From positions 1 through 64,000 of the forward strand of contig NZ_FOMH01000018.1 of assembly GCF_900112575.1 (NCBI RefSeq): a stretch of DNA of 64,000 nt, read 5' to 3'. Source of the DNA: Flavobacterium phragmitis (GTDB lineage: Bacteria > Bacteroidota > Bacteroidia > Flavobacteriales > Flavobacteriaceae). Shown one piece after another: positions 63,601-64,000 of this stretch. Under the pieces are notes generated by a model, which had not been told where the DNA came from, did not search any database, and saw only the letters and a list, made by a program, of their open reading frames with translations. A program made the position numbers and the translations under genes. How positions within the stretch are numbered: the first letter of the stretch is position 1; every line of letters begins with the position of its first letter.

Positions 63601-64000
63601 TTATTTAGGAAGATAAATCCAGAAAGTAGTTCCTTCGCCAGGTTTGCTGTTGAAATTAATCATACCATTGTGATTTTCGATGATTCTTCGGCATAAAGCC
63701 AAACCAATTCCGTTACCGCCGTATTGATCTCGCTCGTGAAGCCGCTGAAACATATCGAAGATTCGATCGGAGTATTTGCCATCCATTCCAATTCCGTTGT
63801 CTGAAATAGATATGACATGATAATTTTCAGCAGAAGTGAACAGTTTTTCATCTTTTGGAACATCTTCATATGAAACAGTTACAGTAGGCTGCTCAATATT
63901 AAATTTTAAGGCGTTGTTTATTAAATTATAAAATAACTGACGCAGCTGTGTATCGAGTCCACGGACTTTTGGAAGCGGATTGACATTAATAACAGCATTT
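63601..64000 (-). CDS. Sensor histidine kinase, C-terminal part (cut by window edge)
   Basis: The frame is open from the right edge and ends at 63601; about 132 residues are visible. They form the HATPase domain: RQLFYNLINNALKFN (N box), VISISDNGIGMDG (G1 box), FQRLHERDQYGGNGIGLAL (F and G2 boxes) and EGTTFWIYLPK at the end. The H-box and sensor region lie right of the window. The ORF beginning at an internal ATG (63786) is only a fragment of it. The partner regulator is not in the window. Confidence 0.9.
   Translation of the reverse strand, partial: NAVINVNPLPKVRGLDTQLRQLFYNLINNALKFNIEQPTVTVSYEDVPKDEKLFTSAENYHVISISDNGIGMDGKYSDRIFDMFQRLHERDQYGGNGIGLALCRRIIENHNGMINFNSKPGEGTTFWIYLPK

Overview
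The window looks like a chromosomal segment of a Flavobacterium-type Bacteroidota. It is AT-rich, uses TAnnTTTG-like -7 promoter boxes, and carries a SusC/SusD pair, a SprB-repeat adhesin with a C-terminal type IX secretion sorting domain, LytS/LytTR two-component systems and several families of short intergenic repeats. No rRNA, tRNA, prophage, transposase gene or CRISPR array was recognised.

Left part (1-18.2 kb): a complete alginate utilisation locus. A minus-strand operon holds a PL6 lyase, a KDG kinase and a KDPG aldolase (cut by the window edge). On the plus strand follow a CBM32-PL7 lipoprotein lyase, a PL17 oligoalginate lyase with a KdgF-like cupin, a second PL7 lyase, an MFS uronate transporter and an SDR that is probably the DEH reductase. 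A SusC/SusD pair points the other way, and a GntR/FadR-type regulator closes the locus. Together they cover binding, import, depolymerisation to DEH, reduction to KDG, phosphorylation and aldol cleavage. Copies of an ExuR/UxuR-like palindrome (TTGGTWWACCAA), often as pairs 13-14 bp apart, lie before five of the transcription units. They probably form the regulon of the adjacent GntR regulator.

Middle part (18.2-44 kb): a LysR gene with a divergent target, a CAAX protease, a Crp-type regulator, a secreted PPC-domain protein, and a cluster for sucrose-like sugars (GH32-like enzyme, fused sucrose-phosphate synthase/phosphatase, PfkB kinase). Four intergenic repeat blocks with shared terminal inverted repeats occupy 20.2-25.2 kb, one containing a 155-bp tandem triplication. 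Then come hypothetical proteins, one gene with an in-frame stop, a TetR/SDR pair with two identical operators, a TonB-family barrel protein, a LytS/LytTR pair and a run of small uncharacterised genes, one resembling Imm33-type immunity proteins.

Right part (43.6-64 kb): a minus-strand operon for low-oxygen life (nadA, nadB, ric, nrdD, a 55-residue ORF carrying the glycyl-radical motif of NrdD, nrdG, a CopD-like membrane protein). An FNR-like box lies in front of it. Next come a 1654-residue adhesin with eleven SprB repeats, its OmpA partner, a TPR histidine kinase/LytTR regulator pair, an MscS channel, a HxlR regulator, a DUF4870-like protein and the end of a histidine kinase.

The most striking observation is the class III ribonucleotide reductase. 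Its glycyl-radical loop is not in the 707-residue NrdD frame but in a short ORF in the +1 frame that overlaps both nrdD and nrdG.
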